This document shows, piece after piece, positions 1 through 7,505 of a stretch of DNA of 64,000 nucleotides (positions are counted from its first letter, which is position 1; each line of letters begins with the position of its first letter). The notes below the pieces were generated by a model, which did no database searches, was not told the origin of the DNA, and was given only the letters and a program-made list of their open reading frames with translations. A program made the position numbers and the translations under genes. The stretch covers positions 310,001 through 374,000 of the forward strand of contig JADJAK010000003.1 in NCBI GenBank assembly GCA_016704275.1, written 5' to 3'. The stretch comes from Gemmatimonadota bacterium (GTDB lineage: Bacteria > Gemmatimonadota > Gemmatimonadetes > Gemmatimonadales > GWC2-71-9).

Positions 1-1014
1 AGCGATGCGCGCGACGGATCGCTCCTGGCCCTCGTCCCCGTCACGGTGCGCCTGCCGATCTCGGCGACGGCGCTCACGGTGGTCGACACCTTCACCGTCG
101 CTGCTGGTGGAACGACACGGATCTTCGTCCCTGCTGAAGCGGGCCGCGGCTTCCAGGTCGAGGTCGCGACGGCGGAAGCATCGCAGCTGGCCACCGCAGC
201 CCTCCACGAGCCCGGCGGCATGCCGTTTCGCGAAGGGGCGATGAGTCCGTCGGGGTTCGGCGACGGCGCAGCGCTCTTCGAGTTGACCGGCAACGACGTC
301 GTCGCCGGGTTGTACGAGGTCGTCGTGGCGGGGGGCCCGCTGGCCGGCGCCACGATGCGGGTGACCGTCCGGCGTGCACCGCTGACACTGGACGCGACGT
401 TGACCGGGGACAGCCTTCGGGTCACGACGACGTCGGTCGTCGCCGCTCGCCTCTCCGTCCGCACCCGCGCCGGGATGATCGGCGGTGAATGGCGGCAGCG
501 GATTGAGCGGTCCGGTGACGCCCCGGTGCGGCTGGTCATCCCGGTGCCGGAGTGGGCCGAGCGGGTCAGCATCGACTCGCGCATGCCACGCGATCAATGG
601 CTTCGCTTTACGGACTTCGGCGTGACGATCCAGGACAAGACCGGACGGCACATCGACGCGTTGCCGCTCAACTACGCCTTCGGTCGCGCCACCCCCGAGT
701 TGCCGCCGCACGTGATCGGTGACTCGCTCGTGATCCTTCTGGCGCCGGGTTTCGCTGAACGGGCTGGCGAGTGGGCGCTTGATGTCGCCGTACGCTTCTA
801 TGCCGCCGACGTGACCGAGCTCGACAGCGGTGGCTCCCCGTTCGCGCCATTGGCCGGACGCGCCACGGTCACGCAACGCTATTCGCTCGGCGTGTTGCCG
901 CTCAAGCTGCCGGTCGGTTTCCGGCCCGTAGTCATTCTCGTCGCCCTCGAGGGCGATGAGCACGCGTGGACCCGCGAGGTCACGCTCGACATTGCAGGGG
1001 GTACGTCCCGATGA
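1..1014 (+). CDS. 3' part of an unrecognised, probably secreted protein
   Basis: The frame is open from the first base, so the gene starts before the window; the first start-like codon inside it is a GTG at 46. About 337 codons are visible. I recognise no domain. The sequence is rich in short alternating hydrophobic stretches typical of beta-sandwich modules and has no membrane segment, which would suit the C-terminal modules of a large secreted protein such as a protease; that is a guess. The stop overlaps the next start (ATGA at 1011-1014), so it is probably co-transcribed with the AtuA-like gene. Confidence 0.6.
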   Translation, partial: SDARDGSLLALVPVTVRLPISATALTVVDTFTVAAGGTTRIFVPAEAGRGFQVEVATAEASQLATAALHEPGGMPFREGAMSPSGFGDGAALFELTGNDVVAGLYEVVVAGGPLAGATMRVTVRRAPLTLDATLTGDSLRVTTTSVVAARLSVRTRAGMIGGEWRQRIERSGDAPVRLVIPVPEWAERVSIDSRMPRDQWLRFTDFGVTIQDKTGRHIDALPLNYAFGRATPELPPHVIGDSLVILLAPGFAERAGEWALDVAVRFYAADVTELDSGGSPFAPLAGRATVTQRYSLGVLPLKLPVGFRPVVILVALEGDEHAWTREVTLDIAGGTSR

Positions 1015-2384
1015 CCGCTCGCAAGACCGTCCGCATCGCCGCTGGCCAAGGCTTCTGGGGCGATTGGCTGGAGGCGCCCGTGCGCCAGGTGGAGGGCGGG
1101 GCGATCGACTACCTCGTCCTCGACTACCTCGCCGAAGTCACCATGTCGATCCTGCAGAAGCAGCGATCGCGAGATCCGGGCGCGGGTTATGCCCGTGACT
1201 TCGTCACCCAGATGGAGCGGATCCTCCCGACCATCGCGACCAACGGCGTCCGGGTCATCTCGAATGCCGGTGGCGTCAACCCGCGCGCCTGTGCCGCTGC
1301 CGTGCGGGCTGCCGCCGACAAGCTGGGCGTCGGGGACAAGGTCAAGATTGCGCTGGTCACCGGCGACGACCTTCTCGACGAGCTCGACGCCCTGACCGCC
1401 GCGGGCGAGCCGTTCTCGAACATGGACACCGGCGCGCCGCTGAGCGACGTGCGCTCGCAGGTGCGCTCCGCGAACGCCTACCTCGGCATGAAGTCGATCG
1501 TCGATGCCCTCGACCAGGGGGCGACGATCGTCATCACCGGCCGGGTGACGGACACGGGCCTCACTCTCGGGCCACTCGTCCACGAGTTCGGCTGGAGCTA
1601 CGACGACTGGGACAAGGTCGCCGCCGGCACCATCGCGGGGCACATCCTCGAATGCGGGGCGCAGAGCTCCGGCGGCAACCTCCTGCGCGATTGGCGCAAG
1701 GTGAAGCGGCTGGAGGACGTCGGCTTCCCGATCGCCGAGGTCGAGTCCGACGGCACCTTCGTGGTGACCAAGCATCCGGGCACAGGTGGCGTGGTCAACG
1801 TCGCCTCGGTCACCGAGCAGCTGGTGTACGAGATGGGCGATCCGCACAACTACATCACGCCGGACGGCATTGCGGACTTCACCAGTATCCGGCTCGACCA
1901 GGTCGGCAAGGATCGGGTCCGCGTATCGGGAATCACCGGCTCGCCCCGCACGCCGATGCTCAAGGTCTCGGTGGCCTACTTCTACGGCTACAAGGCGGTC
2001 GGCACGCTGGTCTATTCGTGGCCCGAGGCGTACGACAAGGCGAAGGCCGCCGACAAAATCCTCCGCAAGCGGCTGGCGACACTCGGCCTCTCCTTCGAGC
2101 AGATCCTGACCGAGTATGTCGGCGTGGATGCCACGCATGGCAAGCTGGCCGGCGAACCGCGCGACGACATCGCCGAGGTGATGCTGCGGGTCGGCGTGCG
2201 GGGCACCGACAAGGCGGCGGTGGAGCGCTTCACCCGCGAGATCGCGCCGCTGGTCCTGACCGGGCCGCCGAGCGTCACCGGATTCGCCGGTGGCCGTCCG
2301 GCGGTCGAGGAGATCGTGGCCTACTGGCCCGCGCTGGTGGCGCGGGAGAAGATCGAACCCCGTGTTCGCGTGGAGATGCTCTGA
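1011..2384 (+). CDS. AtuA-like (DUF1446) protein, N-terminal part
   Basis: A 457-residue protein resembling the AtuA family linked to acyclic terpene utilisation (geranyl-CoA and citronellol catabolism). Typical segments are the N-terminal VRIAAGQGFWGDW, the early SNAGGVNPRA, the central GRVTDTGLTLGPLVHEFGW and the later TGTEVIED-free stretch YFYGYKAVGTLVYSWP. I chose ATG 1011, which overlaps the previous stop, over a GTG 45 bases upstream. The following gene supplies the C-terminal domain that is fused in longer AtuA proteins, so the enzyme is probably split into two coupled subunits. The reaction is not established from sequence; classical terpene-carboxylase genes are not beside it. Confidence 0.8.
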   Translation: MTARKTVRIAAGQGFWGDWLEAPVRQVEGGAIDYLVLDYLAEVTMSILQKQRSRDPGAGYARDFVTQMERILPTIATNGVRVISNAGGVNPRACAAAVRAAADKLGVGDKVKIALVTGDDLLDELDALTAAGEPFSNMDTGAPLSDVRSQVRSANAYLGMKSIVDALDQGATIVITGRVTDTGLTLGPLVHEFGWSYDDWDKVAAGTIAGHILECGAQSSGGNLLRDWRKVKRLEDVGFPIAEVESDGTFVVTKHPGTGGVVNVASVTEQLVYEMGDPHNYITPDGIADFTSIRLDQVGKDRVRVSGITGSPRTPMLKVSVAYFYGYKAVGTLVYSWPEAYDKAKAADKILRKRLATLGLSFEQILTEYVGVDATHGKLAGEPRDDIAEVMLRVGVRGTDKAAVERFTREIAPLVLTGPPSVTGFAGGRPAVEEIVAYWPALVAREKIEPRVRVEML

Positions 2385-2740
2385 TGGCGACGACCCTGCT
2401 GCAACTGCGCTGGTTGGCCCACGCCCGCTCCGGTGACAAGGGCGACACGGCGAACGTCGGCCTGATCGCCTTCGAGGCCGAGTACTACCCGTTGCTCGTC
2501 GAACAGGTGACCAAGCGGCGGGTGGCCAAGCATTTCAAGGGGATGGTCTCGGCGGTCGACCGCTTCGAGTTGCCAAACCTGAATGCCCTCAACTTCCTGC
2601 TGCACGGCGCGCTCGACGGCGGCGGCACGCTTTCGCTCAAGACCGACGCGCAGGGGAAGGTCTTCTCGACCGCGCTGTTGCGGATGGAGATCGAGGTTCC
2701 GAAGAAGCTCGCCAAGCGGATCAAGGACGCCGCATCGTGA
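2384..2740 (+). CDS. AtuA C-terminal-domain-like protein
   Basis: A 118-residue soluble protein corresponding to the C-terminal domain that follows the DUF1446 part in full-length AtuA-like proteins. It has the characteristic start LRWLAHARSGDKGDTANVG, followed by a stretch mentioning a domain that ends in basic residues (KKLAKRIKD). It begins in a TGATG overlap with the preceding gene and its stop overlaps the GTG of the crotonase gene, so the three are translationally coupled. It most likely works as a subunit with the upstream protein; this rests on family architecture and not on a visible catalytic residue. Confidence 0.75.
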   Translation: MATTLLQLRWLAHARSGDKGDTANVGLIAFEAEYYPLLVEQVTKRRVAKHFKGMVSAVDRFELPNLNALNFLLHGALDGGGTLSLKTDAQGKVFSTALLRMEIEVPKKLAKRIKDAAS

Positions 2741-3492
2741 ACGCGGTCGATTCGACGCTCGAAGGCGGCGTGCTGACCCTCACGCTGAACCGCGCCGAGA
2801 AGCGCAACGCACTCAACGCGGCGATCGTCGACGGCCTCGCCATCGGCATCGCGCAGGCCGAGCTCGACGCCGAGGTGCGGGTGCTGGTGATCCGCGGGGC
2901 GGGGAAGGACTTCTGTGCCGGCGCAGATTTGGACGAACTGCTCGCGTCGGCAGACAACTCACTCGAGGAGAATGAGCGGAACGCGCTCGCCTTGGGCGAG
3001 CTGTTCCTCGCACTCAGGGGCCTCCCCAAGCCGACGGTCGCGGTGGTGCAGGGGCGCGCGTTGGCGGGTGGGGCGGGGTTGGCGACGGCCTGTGACCTCG
3101 TCCTCGCGAGCGAGTCCGCGCGGTTCGGCTATCCCGAGATCGAGCGCGGCTTCGTCCCGGCGATGGTGATGACGATGCTCAAGCGCGCCGTGGGGGAGAA
3201 GCGGGCGTTCGACCTCGTCGCCACCGGCAGGCTCCTTTCGGCGCAGGAGGCCGAGCAGTGCGGGCTGGTGAGTCGGGTGGTACCGGAGGAAGGGTTCGAT
3301 GGCGCCGTGGCGGCCATCGTCGCTGCACTCGCTGGCCGGAGTGTCACCGCGCTGGCGCTCACCAAGCAGCTCTTCACCGAGCTCGATGGTCGGTCCTTCC
3401 AGGACGGCATCCTCCTCGGCGCGCGGGTCAATGCGCTTTCCCGGGCGACCGAGGACTTCAAGCGCGCCATCGCGGCGTTCCTCGCCAAATGA
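2737..3492 (+). CDS. Enoyl-CoA hydratase/isomerase (crotonase) family protein
   Basis: A 251-residue protein of normal crotonase length. The fold signatures are in order: LNRAEKRNALNAAI near residue 20, the first oxyanion-hole block GKDFCAGADLDELL near 60, and the second, VQGRALAGGAGLATACDLV, near 105, followed by GYPEIERGFVP. Glu in YPEIERG is in the position of a crotonase catalytic acid. GTG 2737 is chosen because it overlaps the previous stop (GTGA). Beside AtuA-like genes it may hydrate a branched enoyl-CoA such as methylglutaconyl-CoA, but substrate cannot be read from the sequence. It overlaps the next gene by four bases. Confidence 0.85.
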   Translation: MNAVDSTLEGGVLTLTLNRAEKRNALNAAIVDGLAIGIAQAELDAEVRVLVIRGAGKDFCAGADLDELLASADNSLEENERNALALGELFLALRGLPKPTVAVVQGRALAGGAGLATACDLVLASESARFGYPEIERGFVPAMVMTMLKRAVGEKRAFDLVATGRLLSAQEAEQCGLVSRVVPEEGFDGAVAAIVAALAGRSVTALALTKQLFTELDGRSFQDGILLGARVNALSRATEDFKRAIAAFLAK

Positions 3493-3680
3493 TCCTCTGG
3501 CTCTCGCGGTTCCGGATCGGGCTCTCGCTGGTGGGGCTGTTGATCGTCATCGCCGCCGTCGCGCGGGACGATCAGATGCTGATGTGGGTGGCGATGGGGT
3601 GCCTGGGGGCGTCGGTGCTGGTGCGGCTCCTCCTCCGTCGACGGCTGCAGGATGCGCAGCGCGAGGCGATGGAGGAGTAG
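3489..3680 (+). CDS. Small two-helix membrane protein
   Basis: A 63-residue protein starting at the ATG that overlaps the crotonase stop (ATGA). It has two hydrophobic helices, about residues 9-23 and 33-48, then a basic and acidic tail (LLLRRRLQDAQREAMEE). I do not recognise a family. The coupled start and protein-like composition support it as real; it ends the operon that starts left of the window. Confidence 0.5.
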   Translation: MILWLSRFRIGLSLVGLLIVIAAVARDDQMLMWVAMGCLGASVLVRLLLRRRLQDAQREAMEE

Positions 3681-3750
3681 CAGGCAACAGTTGGTGCCCC
3701 ACCGCAGAAGTTGTCACCCCGAGATCGTGGGGCCCATGCCTTCCTTCGGC

Positions 3751-5103
3751 ATGTCCACCACGCCCCCCATCGCCCGCCACGTCCTCCGCCGCGCCTTCGG
3801 CTACCCCGACTTCCGTCCGATGCAGGCGCGCGTCGTTGCCGCCGTCCTCAGTGGGCACGACGTACTCGCCGTCCTTCCCACCGGTGGCGGCAAGTCGATC
3901 TGCTTCCAGGTCCCGGCACTCGTCGGCGGCGGCCTGACGCTCGTCGTCTCGCCGCTCGTGGCGCTGATGCAGGATCAGGTCACCGCGCTCCGCACGCGCG
4001 GCATCGCCGCCGCCGCCCTCAACAGCACCCTCGACGCCAGCGAACAGGCGGCCACGATCGCCGATGCCGCGCGCGGCGCCCTTCGCCTCCTCTATGTCTC
4101 TCCCGAGCGGTTGCCGCGCCTCTGCGACGAACTGAAGGCCCGCAATGCGCGTGTCGAGCGCCTCGCCGTCGATGAGGCGCACTGCATTGTCGAATGGGGG
4201 CACGATTTCCGACCGATGTACCGCGGTCTCCGTGCCGCGCGGGCCGCGCTCGGGGCACCACCGTGCGTCGCGCTCACCGGCAGCGCGACGCCGGCCGTCC
4301 GCGAGGAGATCCGCAACGCCCTCGGCTTCGGCCGCGAGGCCGTCGAAATCGTCGCGTCGTTCGATCGCCCGAACCTGCACTTCAGTGTGGTCCCGGTGGT
4401 GTCGCGCGATGACCGCCTCGCGCGACTCGCGGTCCTGATCCGCACCACCCCCGGCGCCGCCATCGTCTATGCCCCCACCCGCGGCCTCGTCGAAGGGTTG
4501 GCGCGTGTGCTGGTCGAGGCCGGCGTGGCGGCCGCACCATACCACGCCGGGATGACGACCACCGAGCGCAGCGACACCCTGGTCCGCTTTCTCGACGATC
4601 GGATTCGTGTCGTCGTCGCGACGTGCGCCTTCGGCATGGGAATCGACAAGCCTGGGGTCAAGCTGGTCGCGCACTGGACGATGCCTGCCACGCCCGAGTC
4701 TTACTACCAGGAGGCGGGGCGCGCAGGGCGTGACGGCAGTGCGGCGCGCTGCATCATCTTTCACCACCCCAGCGACATGGTGTTGCCGCGGCGTCAACTC
4801 GACGTGACGTATCCGCCGGAGCGCACGCTCGAGTTGCTGTGGAAGACGCCCGAGCTCAGGCAGCGCCATCCGCCGAGCATCGTCGCGGCGGCGGATCGGT
4901 TGGCGGCGGAACTGCGACCGGATCGTGGCGCTGTGGACTGGACGCGCGTGCGGCGACGCCGTCGTGAGGCGGAGAAGCGCCTCGCGGCGATGAGCAGCTA
5001 CGCGCTCACCCGGAACTGCCGACGGCGCGTGTTGATGGAGTGGTTTGGAGAGAAGAACGTGCGCTGCGCGGGGTGTGATCGCTGCCGGACCACGGGGCGG
5101 TGA
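3751..5103 (+). CDS. recQ: ATP-dependent DNA helicase RecQ, short form
   Basis: A 450-residue superfamily 2 helicase for recombination and repair. It shows the Q-motif region FGYPDFRPMQ, Walker A PTGGGKS (about residue 47), DEAHCIVEWGHDFRP (DEAH box and aromatic-rich loop), the second RecA-like domain with YHAGM, ATCAFGMGIDKP and motif VI QEAGRAGRDG, and a cysteine-rich end (NCRR, CAGCDRC) that would bind zinc. It stops right after the zinc module, with no winged-helix or HRDC domain, so it is shorter than E. coli RecQ. An in-frame ATG at 3736 is an alternative start; neither has a clear ribosome binding site. Confidence 0.9.
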   Translation: MSTTPPIARHVLRRAFGYPDFRPMQARVVAAVLSGHDVLAVLPTGGGKSICFQVPALVGGGLTLVVSPLVALMQDQVTALRTRGIAAAALNSTLDASEQAATIADAARGALRLLYVSPERLPRLCDELKARNARVERLAVDEAHCIVEWGHDFRPMYRGLRAARAALGAPPCVALTGSATPAVREEIRNALGFGREAVEIVASFDRPNLHFSVVPVVSRDDRLARLAVLIRTTPGAAIVYAPTRGLVEGLARVLVEAGVAAAPYHAGMTTTERSDTLVRFLDDRIRVVVATCAFGMGIDKPGVKLVAHWTMPATPESYYQEAGRAGRDGSAARCIIFHHPSDMVLPRRQLDVTYPPERTLELLWKTPELRQRHPPSIVAAADRLAAELRPDRGAVDWTRVRRRRREAEKRLAAMSSYALTRNCRRRVLMEWFGEKNVRCAGCDRCRTTGR

Positions 5104-5117
5104 GGGCGCCCCGTGGT
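5089..5117. terminator. Hairpin between convergent recQ and lipoprotein genes
   Basis: A perfect 11-bp inverted repeat, 5089-5099 pairing with 5107-5117, with a 7-base loop. The recQ stop codon (5101-5103) lies in the loop. No clear T-run follows on either strand, so it is terminator-like without being a textbook intrinsic terminator. The position between converging genes suggests it serves both. Confidence 0.55.
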
Positions 5118-5127
5118 GTGCGGCGTC

Positions 5128-6960
5128 TCACCGCCGATTGATTGGCCGCGTCACACCCTGCACGTCAACCGAGGTGGTCGGCAGCATCACCACCTCGTTG
5201 ATGCGCGTTGGCACGCTGTTGATCTCGCGCAGCATGGCGATCAGCGAGCCCGCGAACGTATCGCCCGCGTCGTAATTCACCACGTAGCCGAGGTCGCGCA
5301 TCGAGGCGATCGTCATGCGCGAGAGCGGCATCGGCACGCCGGGCGACTCGATGAAGCCGGTCATCAACTCGGCCCGGAAGACCGACTCCCGCCAGTGCGC
5401 GTCCGCCGTGCCCGGACCGAAGGTGTTCTCCACGGGCACCGGGCGGCCGGCGTAGCCCAACGTCAGCGTCGGCCAGAGGGCCAGCGCCTGCGTGCCGACA
5501 AAGATCGGGTCGTTGCCGCCCTTGTCGGTAATGACGCCGCGGTCGGTCCAGATGGTTCCGAAGCCGAGGACGTGCCCCATCTCGTGCAGGATGAGCGGGA
5601 CAAGTTGGCCGTTGTTCTCGCGGGTGACGAGATCGGCGTCGTCGAAGCGCATCCGGCCGACGGCCGGGAGTGCCGACGGGGAGCGGATGGTGCAGGGGCC
5701 GGCACTGCCCAGGACGCCGCCGGGGCCGTCGATGTTCTCCACGGCGGCGAAGATGATGACGTCGTCCACGAACTCGTCGATCGCCGGCGAGCCCGAGCCA
5801 CAATCGCCGGCCGGTCGGGTGATCTGCACATCGCTGATGTCGTCGGTGATGACCGCCATCCACCGCGTCGCCGCCGTGACGAAGGCATCACGCTGGCTCG
5901 CCTTCATGATCGTGAGCAGCCGGAGGTCCACGACGAATTGCTTCGCCGTGCCGGTCGCGGTGAACTCCGCACGCGGCCCTGGGAACCCGGGGACCGTCGC
6001 CACGAGTGTACTGGTCGGATTGACTCGGCCGAGCTTCCAGTCCTGGGGCGAAGCAATCCCGGTGGCATCAGAAAGCGCCACCGGTCCGGTCATCGTGGCG
6101 TCACCGAAGCCAGTCAGGGCGAAGGCCACCGGAATGTTGGGAACGGGCGCACCGAGCGCATCCACGACCCGGACTCGCGGGATCACCGGGACCTGGAAAC
6201 CGAGCGTCCCGGTCTGGGCGGCCGGGGAGATCAATTCCAAGGTGGTGATGTTTGCTCCGAGCCCCTGCGCCGTGAAGATGAACCGTTCGCCAGCGGGGAG
6301 TTGCGCCGTCAGCTGGTTCACGCCGGCGAGCGGGCCGAGCGTCCACCCGGTCGGGGAGGCTCGGCCCGCGGCGTTGGTGACCTGCGTGCCACCGGTGACG
6401 GTCCCGCCGCCGAGCGTCACGCTGAAGACCACGGTGACGCCTGGCTTGACGGCGCCGAATCCGTCGCGGACCTCGAGCACCGGCAGGGTCGTGAGGGGCT
6501 GTCCGGCGAAGGCGACGAAATTCGCGCTCCCCACGGCGGCGACCATCGAGGGAGGCACCACCGTGGCGGTCACCGAGATGGTGTTGCTGACGGTGGTGTT
6601 CTCGGCCGCGGCTCGGAGCGTGTTGACCCCCGGCACCGAGCCCATCGTCCACGTCGTCGCGACGGCGACGCCGTCCGTCCCGGTCACGACCCGGGCCGGG
6701 GTCACCGACCCGCCGCCGGCATCGATACTGAAGAGGATGGCGACGTTCGGAAGGGAGGCCCCATTGGCATCCCTGACCCGAACGCGTGGGGCGATCGGGG
6801 CGACGCCCTCGACCGGAATCGACTGCGCCCCACCGGCGAGGACTTCCAGGGTGGCCGGCGGCCCGAGGGTCGAACCGGTCTCGCCGCCGCAGGCGGCAAG
6901 GACAAGGACGAGCGCGACGACGAAAGGGAGCGGGGAATTCGACCGAAGGATGGATGGCAT
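5128..6960 (-). CDS. Lipoprotein with Ig-like repeats and a leishmanolysin-type metalloprotease domain
   Basis: A 610-residue predicted lipoprotein. A signal peptide ends in the lipobox LVLAAC near residue 24. Three to four bacterial Ig-like repeats follow (about 30-390), each with a VRDANG or VRDGFG type turn and a GWTLGP or TWTMGS type strand. The C-terminal domain carries HEMGHVLGFG near residue 458 and a downstream AHWRESVFRAELMTG, matching the zinc ligands and Met-turn arrangement of M8 (leishmanolysin) metzincins. It would sit on the membrane facing outward and cleave unknown proteins. ATG 6960 is chosen because the signal peptide starts there; the frame stays open upstream without secretion features. 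It converges with recQ. Confidence 0.8.
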   Translation of the reverse strand: MPSILRSNSPLPFVVALVLVLAACGGETGSTLGPPATLEVLAGGAQSIPVEGVAPIAPRVRVRDANGASLPNVAILFSIDAGGGSVTPARVVTGTDGVAVATTWTMGSVPGVNTLRAAAENTTVSNTISVTATVVPPSMVAAVGSANFVAFAGQPLTTLPVLEVRDGFGAVKPGVTVVFSVTLGGGTVTGGTQVTNAAGRASPTGWTLGPLAGVNQLTAQLPAGERFIFTAQGLGANITTLELISPAAQTGTLGFQVPVIPRVRVVDALGAPVPNIPVAFALTGFGDATMTGPVALSDATGIASPQDWKLGRVNPTSTLVATVPGFPGPRAEFTATGTAKQFVVDLRLLTIMKASQRDAFVTAATRWMAVITDDISDVQITRPAGDCGSGSPAIDEFVDDVIIFAAVENIDGPGGVLGSAGPCTIRSPSALPAVGRMRFDDADLVTRENNGQLVPLILHEMGHVLGFGTIWTDRGVITDKGGNDPIFVGTQALALWPTLTLGYAGRPVPVENTFGPGTADAHWRESVFRAELMTGFIESPGVPMPLSRMTIASMRDLGYVVNYDAGDTFAGSLIAMLREINSVPTRINEVVMLPTTSVDVQGVTRPINRR

Positions 6961-7078
6961 CTGCCAAATATGGGGGAGGATCGATCGGAACGGGGAGCGT
7001 CGGCGCCGTCGCGAACCGTCCCATGACCCGACGCCCCCTTTCGCGGAGGGGGAAAAGGGGGAAAACGGCGCTCGGCTA

Positions 7079-7107
7079 TTGCTGTAAGTTGCTGTCCCCC
7101 ATAGCTT
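7079..7107 (+). promoter_or_regulatory. Possible distal promoter of the RNase E/G gene
   Basis: TTGCTG at 7079-7084 and TAGCTT at 7102-7107 are 17 bp apart. If used, transcription would start near 7114 and leave a leader of about 390 bases that includes the hairpin at 7153-7176. This is inference from box similarity only. Confidence 0.3.
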
Positions 7108-7152
7108 TTCACGGATGCGAATCGTGCTCCGCCGCCACAGGGCCCCGGGGGT

Positions 7153-7176
7153 CGGATCAGCCAGAGTGCTGATCCG
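7153..7176 (+). other. Perfect 9-bp hairpin in the RNase E/G leader region
   Basis: CGGATCAGC at 7153-7161 pairs exactly with GCTGATCCG at 7168-7176 across a 6-base loop. No T-run follows. It may be an operator for a dimeric regulator or an RNA structure in the leader. Confidence 0.5.
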
Positions 7177-7452
7177 GCGAGTCGCATGCGGTATCGTCAC
7201 ACAGTTCCGCCGGTCAATCCTCCTCGCCAAATCGCCGCTCCATCCCATCTTGCGACAGCCTCGGCTTCTGGCTCGCGCCGGAGGGGCATCGGACGCGCTC
7301 GACACGACTGTGTCGGGTACGCCCGCCGCCATCCGCCGCTCCCGAACGACTGCGGGGTTTTCCTCTGGGCGGCAGCACGAGCCTCGACGGCTCGGGCGTT
7401 GGAGTCCTGGTCGGTTCGTGGTCGTCCCCGCGGGACGATCCTCCTCCACCCC

Positions 7453-7458
7453 TATAGT
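7453..7458 (+). promoter_or_regulatory. Possible proximal -10 box of the RNase E/G gene
   Basis: TATAGT is a near-consensus -10 box about 48 bases before the chosen GTG start. No good -35 box lies 16-18 bp upstream, so it is uncertain. Confidence 0.3.
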
Positions 7459-7505
7459 CGCGGATGGCAGCGCCCCCGGGCGCGTGCGGACCGCGAGGAC
7501 TCTCC

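Larger units (their letters stand above)
6961..7505. other. 545-bp divergent intergenic region
   Basis: No convincing gene. It holds a tandem pair of the 9-mer GGGGGAAAA (7048-7065), of which part can pair with CCCCCTTT at 7034-7041; two possible plus-strand promoters (listed separately); and a perfect 9-bp hairpin at 7153-7176. It is the upstream region of both the lipoprotein (minus strand) and the RNase E/G gene (plus strand). Confidence 0.6.

Noticed and set aside
5113..7026. Long open frame on the plus strand opposite the metalloprotease lipoprotein
   Set aside because: Low-complexity Arg/His/Asp-rich translation, typical antisense shadow in GC-rich DNA; the minus strand has a lipobox, Ig repeats and HEMGH.
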